Part shown: one piece after another, positions 8,099-14,203 of the stretch
Position numbering within the stretch: the first letter of the stretch is position 1
Layout: every line of letters begins with the position of its first letter
Assembly (NCBI GenBank): GCA_937902295.1
Contig: CALGUM010000036.1
Coordinates: 1-15,693 of the forward strand
Direction: 5' to 3'
From: an uncultured Candidatus Saccharibacteria bacterium
GTDB taxonomy: Bacteria > Patescibacteriota > Saccharimonadia > Saccharimonadales > Saccharimonadaceae
Length of the DNA: 15,693 bases
Translations under genes and position numbers: made by a program
Notes under the pieces: generated by a model
The model's input: only the letters and a program-made list of their open reading frames with translations
Databases searched by the model: none
Told to the model about the DNA's origin: nothing

Positions 8099-8527
8099 AT
8101 GCAAGATACGCGAGTTGTTAAGCTTTTGATTCATAGTGGGCGTGATGATTTTTTGGTGCTACGTAGAAGTGGTACTCATCCAACGCAGGCGCATATGGTA
8201 GACTTGCCCGGGGGCGAAATGGACAGAGGAGAGAGCGACCTGAAAGCACTAGACCGAGAAATTGCCGAGGAAACTGGACTCATACTTAATACAGAGGACG
8301 CGATTCATGTCGGCTTTGATGCTGAGTATGAGCCGGGTGTCGGTATGATGACAAGAGTGCTCTATATGCTGAAAATTGAAACAATCAGGCCACGCGTACA
8401 GCTGAGTGATGAGCATGAATCATTTGATTGGGTTAGCAAGGAAGCGCTGCGTGGGTTTGAGCCTCCATTTCAAGTCTTGGTGCAAACCGCAGTAGATTTT
8501 TATATGCCACCTGGAACGCAGGAGTGA
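8099..8527 (+). CDS. NUDIX hydrolase
   Basis: Small hydrolase (142 residues) that cleaves a nucleoside diphosphate linked to another group. It contains a perfect Nudix box, G-x5-E-x7-REIAEETGL at residues 39-61 (Gly39, Glu45, Arg53, Glu54, Glu57, Glu58, Gly60), preceded by MVDLPGGE. Substrate cannot be assigned; the common options are oxidised dNTPs, ADP-ribose and dinucleoside polyphosphates. The ATG lies 3 bases after the ppa stop with no clear SD, so translation is probably coupled to ppa. A NUDIX hydrolase next to a pyrophosphatase makes sense where one releases pyrophosphate or phosphate from nucleotides. It is the only gene here ending in TGA, and the reading of the next gene starts at this stop. 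Confidence 0.9.
   Translation: MQDTRVVKLLIHSGRDDFLVLRRSGTHPTQAHMVDLPGGEMDRGESDLKALDREIAEETGLILNTEDAIHVGFDAEYEPGVGMMTRVLYMLKIETIRPRVQLSDEHESFDWVSKEALRGFEPPFQVLVQTAVDFYMPPGTQE
8520..8524 (+). promoter_or_regulatory. Shine-Dalgarno that decides the IMPase-family start
   Basis: AGGAG sits at the very end of the NUDIX gene. It overlaps the first base of a candidate GTG (8524), leaving no spacer for that codon, but lies 5 bases before TTG at 8530. This supports a TTG start. Confidence 0.45.
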
Positions 8528-8529
8528 GC

Positions 8530-9327
8530 TTGATCGAAGACTCACTAGATATCGTAGAGCGGACATTTCGTTCATTTTGTGATGAGCTGATGGCTTCGTA
8601 CGGCAATATAGACTTTACTTTGAAAAAGGACCACTCACAGGTAACATATCTTGACCGTAAGATCGAGACAACGCTACGCAAGAAGCTGTCAGGCTTTAGT
8701 GAGCTTGGTTTTGAGGGTGAAGAGACTGGTGTTTTCGGCAGTAGAGATACATACTGGCTCATTGACCCTATTGACGGCACTGTGCCTTTTATACGAGGGT
8801 TACCGTATTGCACAAACATGGCAGCGCTTATAGACAATAATCAAGTAATCGCATCAATTATCTACGATTTTGTACATGATGCAATGTACGTCGCACGAAA
8901 AGATCACGGTGCCTACAAAAATGGTCATCCGATTTCTGTAAGTAGTCGCTCTCTTGATAATTCATATCTCGCAATTGAGTCGCCGAAATTTGCTGAAATT
9001 AGAAATCTCTTAGGTAATGATCGAATAAAATGCGTGACTCCGTTCTCAACAGCCGGGCATGGATTTATTATGACTGCAGAGGGAAAAATAGAGGGGAGAC
9101 TACAGTACCAGGGGTTTGGGAAGAAGTATGATTATGCTCCTGGAGCACTGCTCGTGAAAGAAGCAGGTGGGAAGATTATTCCTCTTGGTGAAAAGGAGTA
9201 TGGTGCGGAGTCTCTAAACTTTGCCGCAGTTGCGCCTACAGTTGGTGTCCGGGTGGTTTCTATATATGATCAGCTGGTTAGCCTCCATGAAAAAAATAAT
9301 CATGAGCCACTGCAAGGTCACGTATAA
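8530..9327 (+). CDS. Inositol-monophosphatase-family phosphatase
   Basis: Mg-dependent, Li-sensitive-type phosphomonoesterase of the IMPase/CysQ/HisN/FBPase fold. Metal ligands are visible: TYLDRKIE, GFEGEETG (Glu64, Glu65), WLIDPIDGT (Asp79, Asp82) and the C-terminal YDYAPGALLVKEAGG (Asp201). GLPYCTNMAALIDN and GAYKNG also fit. Length, about 265 residues, is normal. Start: a GTG at 8524 gives a GTGA overlap with the NUDIX stop, but its first base is the last base of the only SD, AGGAG (8520-8524). A TTG at 8530 has a workable 5-base spacer, so I prefer it; the difference is two residues. Substrate could be inositol phosphate, 3'-phosphoadenosine 5'-phosphate or another sugar phosphate; sequence alone does not decide. 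The gene faces rel tail to tail with 27 bases between them and no hairpin terminator visible. Confidence 0.85.
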   Translation: MIEDSLDIVERTFRSFCDELMASYGNIDFTLKKDHSQVTYLDRKIETTLRKKLSGFSELGFEGEETGVFGSRDTYWLIDPIDGTVPFIRGLPYCTNMAALIDNNQVIASIIYDFVHDAMYVARKDHGAYKNGHPISVSSRSLDNSYLAIESPKFAEIRNLLGNDRIKCVTPFSTAGHGFIMTAEGKIEGRLQYQGFGKKYDYAPGALLVKEAGGKIIPLGEKEYGAESLNFAAVAPTVGVRVVSIYDQLVSLHEKNNHEPLQGHV

Positions 9328-9354
9328 AGCTAGACGCCGCATATCTTTATTGTT

Positions 9355-10896
9355 TTAAGAGTTCTTACGCTTACGGGTTGCTTTTTCGCGGATAATGGCA
9401 GTCGCGCTCGATATGCCCTCAATAATACCTAGCCGCTTGAGTTGCTGGCGAATCTTACTTTTTGCGTGTGAAGTTTTGACGAGATCAATCCATTCTTTCT
9501 TAGGCGAAGTCGTGCCGCGAACCACGATTTCCACTACATCTCCATTTGAAAGAGGCTTGTCGAACGCATGAATATTTCCATTTACTTTGCAGGCATACGC
9601 GTGTTTACCGACATCTCCGTGCACAAGGTAGGCAAAATCAAGTGGCAGCGCCCCTTCTGGTAAATTGTAAATATCTCCCTTAGGGGAATACACAAATATA
9701 CGGTCGCCGAATAAATCTACATTGAGCTGTTCATGACTAATTTCCTCGTGGTTTTCGAGCTGCAACGCAATTTCTTGTAAGCGTGAAATCCATTGTAGCT
9801 GTGGTGGTAGCTGAGAAACATTTTTCTTTTTGGTGTAGTTCTTGCTTGTTTTTTGCTCGTGATAGTGAAAACTCGCCGCGAGACCACGCTCGGCATATTC
9901 ATGCATTTCTTGTGTCCGTACTTGGAATTCAACAATTTGCTTGTTTGGTGTAATGACAGTAGTGTGAAGACTTTGGTATCCGTTTGGCTTGGGGACAGCG
10001 ATATAGTCTTTTATGCGGGCAATCATAGGTTGATACATGCCATGAAGTATTCCAAGTACACGGTAACAATCTTCTTTTTTGGCGACGATGACGCGTAGAG
10101 CCATTAAGTCATAGACATCATCCATGTTGCCGTCTACTTTTTTGAGTTTTTTATAGAGGCTGTAGATACTTTTGACGCGTCCGTTAATTTCGAATTCGAT
10201 GTGTTCACTGCGGAGTTTCTCTTCGACCTCTAGGCGTACGGCACCGAGCTTTCGTGTACTCTTGCCAAGACGTTTTTTCATCATGTTTTGTAGTCGTTGA
10301 AACTCTTTGGTGTCGAGGTAGCTGAATGCCAATTCTTCAATCTGCATGCGGACCTGTCCCATACCAAGCCGGTCAGCGATAGGTCCGAACACCTCTAGGC
10401 TTTCTTTGGCAATCTTCTTTTGTTTATCGGGGCGCATGTGGTTAAGAGTGCGAAGGTTATGAAGGCGGTCGGCGAGTTTAATGATTATGACGCGTACGTC
10501 CTGCGACACGGCGATGAGTAGTTTAGAGAGGTTGTCGGTAGTTTGCGGTAAATACTCTTCGAGATTTTGCATACCCGCGCGCGCCTGACCAACTTTCGTC
10601 ACTCCATCTACTAGAAATGCGATGTCACCTCCAAACTTTGCCTCAATTTCTTCGAGTGTGGCATTGGTATCTTCGACAGTGTCGTGCAAGACTCCTGCTA
10701 AAATCGTGTCGATATCCATCCCCCAGTCCATGAGAATTGCTGCCACGGCGAGTGGGTGGATGATATAGGCTTCGCCACTTTTTCGTTTTTGGCCTTCATG
10801 GTGTGTGGTTGCGTAGGCGATGGCATGCTCAAGCTCGAGGAGTTGTCCTTCGTCGTAGAGGTCTTTTGCAAAATCAAGTACATCGCGTTTTTTCAT
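9355..10896 (-). CDS. rel: RelA/SpoT-family (p)ppGpp synthetase/hydrolase, short form
   Basis: Cytoplasmic stringent-response enzyme that makes and breaks (p)ppGpp. Domains: an HD hydrolase at about 25-175 with His33, His47, His71-Asp72 and LADRLHN (141-147); a synthetase at about 238-350 with GRVKSIYSLYKKL, DCYRVLG, RIKDYIAVPKPNGYQSLHT (294-312) and EFQVRTQEMHEYAERG; a TGS domain at about 393-460 (LFGDRIFVYSPKGDIYNLP). The RIKD form of the synthetase loop is the RxKD class of bifunctional Rel/SpoT enzymes, not the ExDD class of RelA, and the hydrolase residues are kept, so both activities are likely. It has 513 residues against about 700-750 for a long Rel: the zinc-finger/conserved-cysteine and ACT/RRM regions that contact the ribosome are missing, and the protein ends in a basic tail (ATRKRKNS). 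No SD is visible; a TGC-TACACT lies just before the ATG. Confidence 0.93.
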   Translation of the reverse strand: MKKRDVLDFAKDLYDEGQLLELEHAIAYATTHHEGQKRKSGEAYIIHPLAVAAILMDWGMDIDTILAGVLHDTVEDTNATLEEIEAKFGGDIAFLVDGVTKVGQARAGMQNLEEYLPQTTDNLSKLLIAVSQDVRVIIIKLADRLHNLRTLNHMRPDKQKKIAKESLEVFGPIADRLGMGQVRMQIEELAFSYLDTKEFQRLQNMMKKRLGKSTRKLGAVRLEVEEKLRSEHIEFEINGRVKSIYSLYKKLKKVDGNMDDVYDLMALRVIVAKKEDCYRVLGILHGMYQPMIARIKDYIAVPKPNGYQSLHTTVITPNKQIVEFQVRTQEMHEYAERGLAASFHYHEQKTSKNYTKKKNVSQLPPQLQWISRLQEIALQLENHEEISHEQLNVDLFGDRIFVYSPKGDIYNLPEGALPLDFAYLVHGDVGKHAYACKVNGNIHAFDKPLSNGDVVEIVVRGTTSPKKEWIDLVKTSHAKSKIRQQLKRLGIIEGISSATAIIREKATRKRKNS

Positions 10897-10906
10897 GATA
10901 GTTACC

Positions 10907-10915
10907 AGTGTAGCA
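10907..10915 (-). promoter_or_regulatory. Extended -10 promoter for rel, nearly leaderless
   Basis: Read on the minus strand, TGC followed by TACACT (hexamer 10912 to 10907) is a TGn-extended -10. The ATG begins 10 bases downstream, so the mRNA leader would be only a few bases, consistent with the absence of an SD. Confidence 0.4.
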
Positions 10916-10958
10916 AAATAAGTAAAATTATGATATTATCCTCTTTCTCGCTTAATAC

Positions 10959-10990
10959 CCCACTTGGCACGTACGCTTCAAGTGGGTTTT
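10959..10990 (+). terminator. Rho-independent-terminator-like hairpin upstream of GAPDH
   Basis: CCCACTTG (10959-10966) pairs perfectly with CAAGTGGG (10979-10986) across a 12-base loop and is followed directly by TTTT and an AT-rich stretch. The T run exists only on the plus strand. No plus-strand gene lies before it since rel is on the minus strand, so it either ends antisense transcription coming over rel, ends a small RNA, or is an attenuator of GAPDH. Confidence 0.55.
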
Positions 10991-10997
10991 AAATTGT

Positions 10998-11015
10998 TTG
11001 CGTATAATTACGCAA
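10998..11015. repeat. Perfect inverted repeat around a TATAAT, operator-like
   Basis: TTGCGTA (10998-11004) and TACGCAA (11009-11015) are exact reverse complements around TAAT. The centre contains TATAAT at 11003-11008. A 7-base perfect dyad over a -10-like or -35-like element is the geometry of a repressor site. Confidence 0.45.
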
Positions 11016-11027
11016 GTGGTATACAAT
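10998..11027 (+). promoter_or_regulatory. Candidate GAPDH promoter
   Basis: Two readings are possible. TTGCGT (10998-11003) as -35 with TATACA (11020-11025, 16-base spacer) or TACAAT (11022-11027, 18-base spacer) as -10; or TATAAT at 11003-11008 as the -10 with no clear -35. Both fall inside or beside the inverted repeat and downstream of the hairpin at 10959-10990. Confidence 0.4.
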
Positions 11028-11050
11028 AAGCAGCAAAGAACTAATGCTTA
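11027..11050 (+). promoter_or_regulatory. Small hairpin in the GAPDH leader
   Basis: TAAGCA (11027-11032) and TGCTTA (11045-11050) are exact reverse complements with a 12-base loop. The stem ends 13 bases before the SD AGGA (11064-11067). It could protect the mRNA 5' end or affect ribosome access; six base pairs is short, so it may be chance. Confidence 0.25.
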
Positions 11051-11072
11051 GAAATGAGGGGGCAGGATAGGT

Positions 11073-12086
11073 ATGAGTCAGACAAAAATCGCCATCAATG
11101 GCTTTGGGCGAATCGGACGCAATGCGTTTAAGATCGCATTCGAACGTAAAGATCTAGAGGTTGTTGCAATTAATGACCTTACAGATACGAAGACACTCGC
11201 ATATTTACTCAAGCACGACAGTAACTATGGCACCTATCATCATGATGTATCAAGCGACGATGAAGGGCTTATAGTTGACGGGAAGCGTATCAAGGTCTTG
11301 GCGGAACGTGATCCTGCTGCGTTGCCGTGGAGATCTTTGGGCGTTGAGCTGGTAATTGAATCGACTGGATTTTTCACTGACAAAGAAGGTGCGAGCAAGC
11401 ATGTGCAAGCGGGAGCTAAGCGAGTAGTTATTAGTGGCCCAACGAAAAGTGACGGGGTTGATACTATTGTGCTCGGCGCAAATGACGACAAAATTGCTGG
11501 TGCGACAGAAGTAATCAGCAATGCAAGTTGTACTACAAATAGTCTCGCGGCTGTCATGGCGATCCTTGATGCTGAATTTGGCGTAGAGAAATCACTTCTG
11601 ACAACTGTGCATAGTTATACTGCCAGTCAAGCACTGCAGGATGCTCCCAAGAAAGATTTACGAGAAGGTCGAAATGCAGCTGAAAATATGGTGCCGACTT
11701 CTACTGGTGCCGCTATTGCTGTCACAAAAACGCTACCACAGCTCGAAGGTAAATTTGACGGGCTGTCGATTCGTGTTCCTACGCCTGTAGTTTCGATTAG
11801 CGATGTTACAGCGCTACTGAGCCGCGATGTAACGGTCGAAGAGATCAATGGAGCATTCAAAAAGGCAGCCGGTGAACCATACTATCAGGGTATATTAGGT
11901 GTGAGCGAGGAGCCTCTTGTGAGTCGCGATTACATCGGAAATTCGCACTCGGGAGTAGTTGATCTGCTTCTCACTAAAGTTGTCGGCGGCAATCTTATCA
12001 AGATTGCGGTTTGGTATGACAACGAGTGGGGTTACAGTAACCGACTTGTTGAGCTAGTTGCTGATGTCGCAAAGACGGTAGAGTAA
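11073..12086 (+). CDS. gapA: Glyceraldehyde-3-phosphate dehydrogenase, type I
   Basis: Cytoplasmic tetrameric glycolytic enzyme that oxidises and phosphorylates glyceraldehyde 3-phosphate to 1,3-bisphosphoglycerate. It has 337 residues, the family norm. Seen: Rossmann motif INGFGRIGR, the NAD-selecting NDLTD segment, STGFF, the catalytic SNASCTTNS with Cys153, the base His180 in VHSYTASQ, PTSTGAA and the C-terminal WYDNEWGYSNR. NDLTD resembles NAD-dependent glycolytic GapA, although the usual PH of the DGPHRKD-type loop is replaced (DAPKKD). The ATG has AGGA 5 bases upstream. The gene stands alone behind a complex upstream region with a hairpin, a dyad and two promoter readings, and 154 bases separate it from the sugar-phosphate operon that feeds it. 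Identity is certain. Confidence 0.97.
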   Translation: MSQTKIAINGFGRIGRNAFKIAFERKDLEVVAINDLTDTKTLAYLLKHDSNYGTYHHDVSSDDEGLIVDGKRIKVLAERDPAALPWRSLGVELVIESTGFFTDKEGASKHVQAGAKRVVISGPTKSDGVDTIVLGANDDKIAGATEVISNASCTTNSLAAVMAILDAEFGVEKSLLTTVHSYTASQALQDAPKKDLREGRNAAENMVPTSTGAAIAVTKTLPQLEGKFDGLSIRVPTPVVSISDVTALLSRDVTVEEINGAFKKAAGEPYYQGILGVSEEPLVSRDYIGNSHSGVVDLLLTKVVGGNLIKIAVWYDNEWGYSNRLVELVADVAKTVE

Positions 12087-12205
12087 GTACGTCCTCGCGT
12101 AGGGATAACCCGGGTGGTGCTATGTATGACATTCGTCTCATTTGTCAACAATATTTTTAAGGATACGGAGCGTACATCCCTATAATAGCAATACGACGTG
12201 TGCTA
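12087..12205. other. GAPDH-rpiB intergenic region
   Basis: No gene is supported here. There is a weak inverted repeat TGACA/TGTCA (12127-12131 and 12143-12147) followed by TTTTT at 12154-12158, which could be a poor GAPDH terminator, a short GGG-ATAA-CCC stem at 12102-12111, and a TATAAT at 12181-12186 with no matching -35. Confidence 0.3.
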
Positions 12206-12234
12206 TTTACAGAGGCAAGTATAATGCTTATACT
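12206..12234 (+). promoter_or_regulatory. Promoter for the rpiB operon, leaderless geometry
   Basis: TTTACA (12206-12211), a 17-base spacer and TATACT (12229-12234) make the best sigma-70-type promoter in the window, one mismatch in each box. The ATG follows 6 bases after the -10, so the expected start site is the A of the ATG. AGTATAA/TTATACT (12218-12224, 12228-12234) is also a perfect 7-base inverted repeat covering the -10, a possible operator. Confidence 0.6.
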
Positions 12235-12240
12235 AATAAC

Positions 12241-12690
12241 ATGAAGATATATCTCGGTGCCGATCATAATGGCTTCTATCTTAAGGAAAAAATTTTTGCG
12301 TATCTCAGTAAACGCGGACACGACATCAAGGACGTGAGCGAGGGAGAACTTGATACGCACGATGATTTCCCTGAATTTGCGCAAATGGCTGCATTGAAAA
12401 TTATAGGCGATGAAGATGCAGACCCGCGCGCAATTCTCATTTGTGGCAATGGTCAAGGTATGGCGATCGCGGCCAATCGATTTCGTGGTATTCGGGCAAG
12501 TGTAATATGGGACGCGATAGAGGCTAAAATGACGCGTAGTGACAACGATAGTAATGTACTATGCTTGCCGGCGCGCGTGCTCGAAAAGGAAGAGGCCGAA
12601 TGGAAGGCAATTATCGAAACGTGGCTTGAGACGCCGTTTGCCGCCGCGCCACGATTTAAACGACGTAATGCACAAATAGATGAGGTATAG
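12241..12690 (+). CDS. rpiB: RpiB-family sugar-phosphate isomerase
   Basis: Predicted ribose-5-phosphate isomerase B, which interconverts ribose 5-phosphate and ribulose 5-phosphate; 149 residues, normal for RpiB. Family marks: MKIYLGADHNGFYLKE (Asp8, His9), LICGNGQGMAIAANR with the catalytic-type Cys68, GIRAS, and TRSDNDSN (98-105). The ATG at 12241 starts exactly where RpiB proteins begin; an in-frame TTG at 12142 would add 33 unrelated residues across the promoter. Odd points: the CGTG loop is CGNG (Asn70), the His of the usual RxHNxxN motif is Asp101, and the C-terminal GRHxxR is PRFKRR. Isomerisation is likely, but substrate or mechanism may differ. It heads an operon with rpe 3 bases downstream and has no SD. 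Confidence 0.85.
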   Translation: MKIYLGADHNGFYLKEKIFAYLSKRGHDIKDVSEGELDTHDDFPEFAQMAALKIIGDEDADPRAILICGNGQGMAIAANRFRGIRASVIWDAIEAKMTRSDNDSNVLCLPARVLEKEEAEWKAIIETWLETPFAAAPRFKRRNAQIDEV

Positions 12691-12693
12691 AAT

Positions 12694-13341
12694 ATGAGCT
12701 TAATTGCACCCGCAGTATTAGCTGAAAATACAGATATGTATAAACAGGCTATAGATAAAATCCAACCTTTTGCCCAACGAGTTCACATTGATATTAGTGA
12801 CGGAGAATTTGCCCCTACCTTTACGGTGGGCCTCAATGAAGTCTGGTGGCCAGATGGCTGGGAGGTTGATATTCACGCAATGGTCGCTCGTCCAGCAGAG
12901 CACTTGCAGATGCTTGTGCAACTCAAACCTAGTATGGTCATTTTTCATGCTGAAACCGATGTAGAGCAACTGCCTTCTGTACTTGCAACTCTTAAGCAGT
13001 ACGACATTAAGGCAGGTGTGTCGTTGTTACGCTCTACAGTGCCGTCTTCTGTTTCGCAAATTATCCAGCAAGCAGACCATGTGATGGTGTTCACGGGAGA
13101 CCTTGGTAGATATGGAGGGACAGCCAACCTCATGCAGCTAGAAAAGGTTCGACTCATTAAGCAGATTAACCCAGATGCCGAAATTGGCTGGGACGGTGGC
13201 GTGAATATAGATAATGCTTATACCCTTACGCAAGGGGGTGTCAACGTACTTAATGTTGGGGGTGCAATTCAAAACTCTATGGACCCGACTGCGACATTTA
13301 ATCAACTCGTCGAAGAAATTAACAAACAAGGAGTTCTGTAG
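12694..13341 (+). CDS. rpe: Divergent ribulose-phosphate 3-epimerase
   Basis: TIM-barrel enzyme that would interconvert ribulose 5-phosphate and xylulose 5-phosphate; 215 residues, normal for Rpe. The four metal/acid-base positions are kept at the expected spacing: HIDISDG (His31, Asp33), DIHAMV (His61) and WDGGVN (Asp167). IAPAVLAEN matches the usual N-terminal strand. The phosphate-binding parts are changed: the common NPGFGGQ loop reads GDLGRYGGT and the AGSAIF end reads VGGAIQ. Another phosphosugar epimerase of this fold is possible, but the neighbours rpiB and transketolase support Rpe. GAGG (12682-12685) precedes the ATG by 8 bases. The stop touches the next start directly. Confidence 0.82.
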   Translation: MSLIAPAVLAENTDMYKQAIDKIQPFAQRVHIDISDGEFAPTFTVGLNEVWWPDGWEVDIHAMVARPAEHLQMLVQLKPSMVIFHAETDVEQLPSVLATLKQYDIKAGVSLLRSTVPSSVSQIIQQADHVMVFTGDLGRYGGTANLMQLEKVRLIKQINPDAEIGWDGGVNIDNAYTLTQGGVNVLNVGGAIQNSMDPTATFNQLVEEINKQGVL

Positions 13342-14199
13342 GTGGCACAACAATTAACGATCGACCAGATTAATCAAAAGGCAAATCAAATCCGACAGGA
13401 TATTATCCGCATGCTTGAAGCTGCGGGGAGTGGCCATAGTGCCGGACCGCTCGGCTTGGCCGACATTTTTGCGGCTTTATATTTCGATATCATGAAGATT
13501 GATCCCAAAAATCCCGAGTGGGATGAGCGAGATTATTTTTTCCTCAGTAATGGGCATACCGTACCGGTGCAATATGCAGCTATGGCTGGAGCTGGTTTTT
13601 TTGATCGTGAAGAGCTACAGACACTGCGAAAATTCGGTTCACGGCTACAAGGACACCCAGAGCGAACTAAGCTACCAGGATTAGAAAATACAAGCGGTCC
13701 ACTTGGAAGTGGCTTGTCTCAGGCTGCTGGTGTTGCATATACACTTCAGTATATCGATAAGCAGCCGCATCGTTTCGTGTATGCGGTGATGGGTGACGGC
13801 GAACTCAATGAAGGTAATATTTGGGAGGCAGCAATGTTTGCCGGAAAATACAAACTAGGTCAGCTAATCACATTTATCGACCGAAACAATATCCAGATTG
13901 ATGGCAATACCGAAGATGTAATGCCGCTCGAAGATTTGCGCGGCAAGTGGGAAAGCTTTGGTTGGCACGTACAAGAGATTGATGGTCACAACGTGGAAAG
14001 TGTGATCGATGCCGCAAGTATGAGTAGAGCCATTTCAAATAAGCCCAGTGTGATAATCGCCCACACGATTCCTGGACGTGGGGTTGATTTTATGGAGTAC
14101 GATTATCGCTGGCATGGTACACCACCAAATCATGAGCAGGCAAAAGAGGCGCTCACAAAGTTACGCACACTCAATGGAAAGATAAAGGCAGGAGAATAA
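13342..14199 (+). CDS. Transketolase, N-terminal (thiamine diphosphate) subunit
   Basis: First half of a split transketolase, which moves two-carbon units between ketose and aldose phosphates; cytoplasmic. 285 residues cover only the pyrophosphate-binding domain. Seen: GHSAG (His32), LSNGH (His72), GHPE (His105), SGPLGSGL, and the ThDP motif from GDGELNEG (151-158) to NN (182-183), then WHGTPPN (His259). The GTG start directly follows the rpe stop and has AAGGAG (13328-13333) 8 bases upstream. The partner half begins 4 bases after its stop. Separate N and C subunits are known in archaea, some Firmicutes and Candidate Phyla Radiation genomes. Both halves look complete, so the enzyme should assemble as a heterotetramer. 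Confidence 0.93.
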   Translation: MAQQLTIDQINQKANQIRQDIIRMLEAAGSGHSAGPLGLADIFAALYFDIMKIDPKNPEWDERDYFFLSNGHTVPVQYAAMAGAGFFDREELQTLRKFGSRLQGHPERTKLPGLENTSGPLGSGLSQAAGVAYTLQYIDKQPHRFVYAVMGDGELNEGNIWEAAMFAGKYKLGQLITFIDRNNIQIDGNTEDVMPLEDLRGKWESFGWHVQEIDGHNVESVIDAASMSRAISNKPSVIIAHTIPGRGVDFMEYDYRWHGTPPNHEQAKEALTKLRTLNGKIKAGE

Positions 14200-14203
14200 C
14201 TAC

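Noticed and set aside
8525..8548. UGA read as glycine, extending the NUDIX protein
   Set aside because: Read-through would add only seven codons before TAG, and no other gene here has an in-frame TGA, so the standard code explains the data.
12088..12181. Possible long-range pairing GTACGTCC/GGAGCGTAC and AGGGAT/ATCCCT between GAPDH and rpiB
   Set aside because: The first pair is imperfect and the two pairings cross rather than nest, so no simple stem forms; probably chance.
12142..12240. In-frame TTG extension of rpiB by 33 residues
   Set aside because: The added peptide has no RpiB similarity, covers the best promoter of the window, and the ATG at 12241 matches the family N-terminus exactly.
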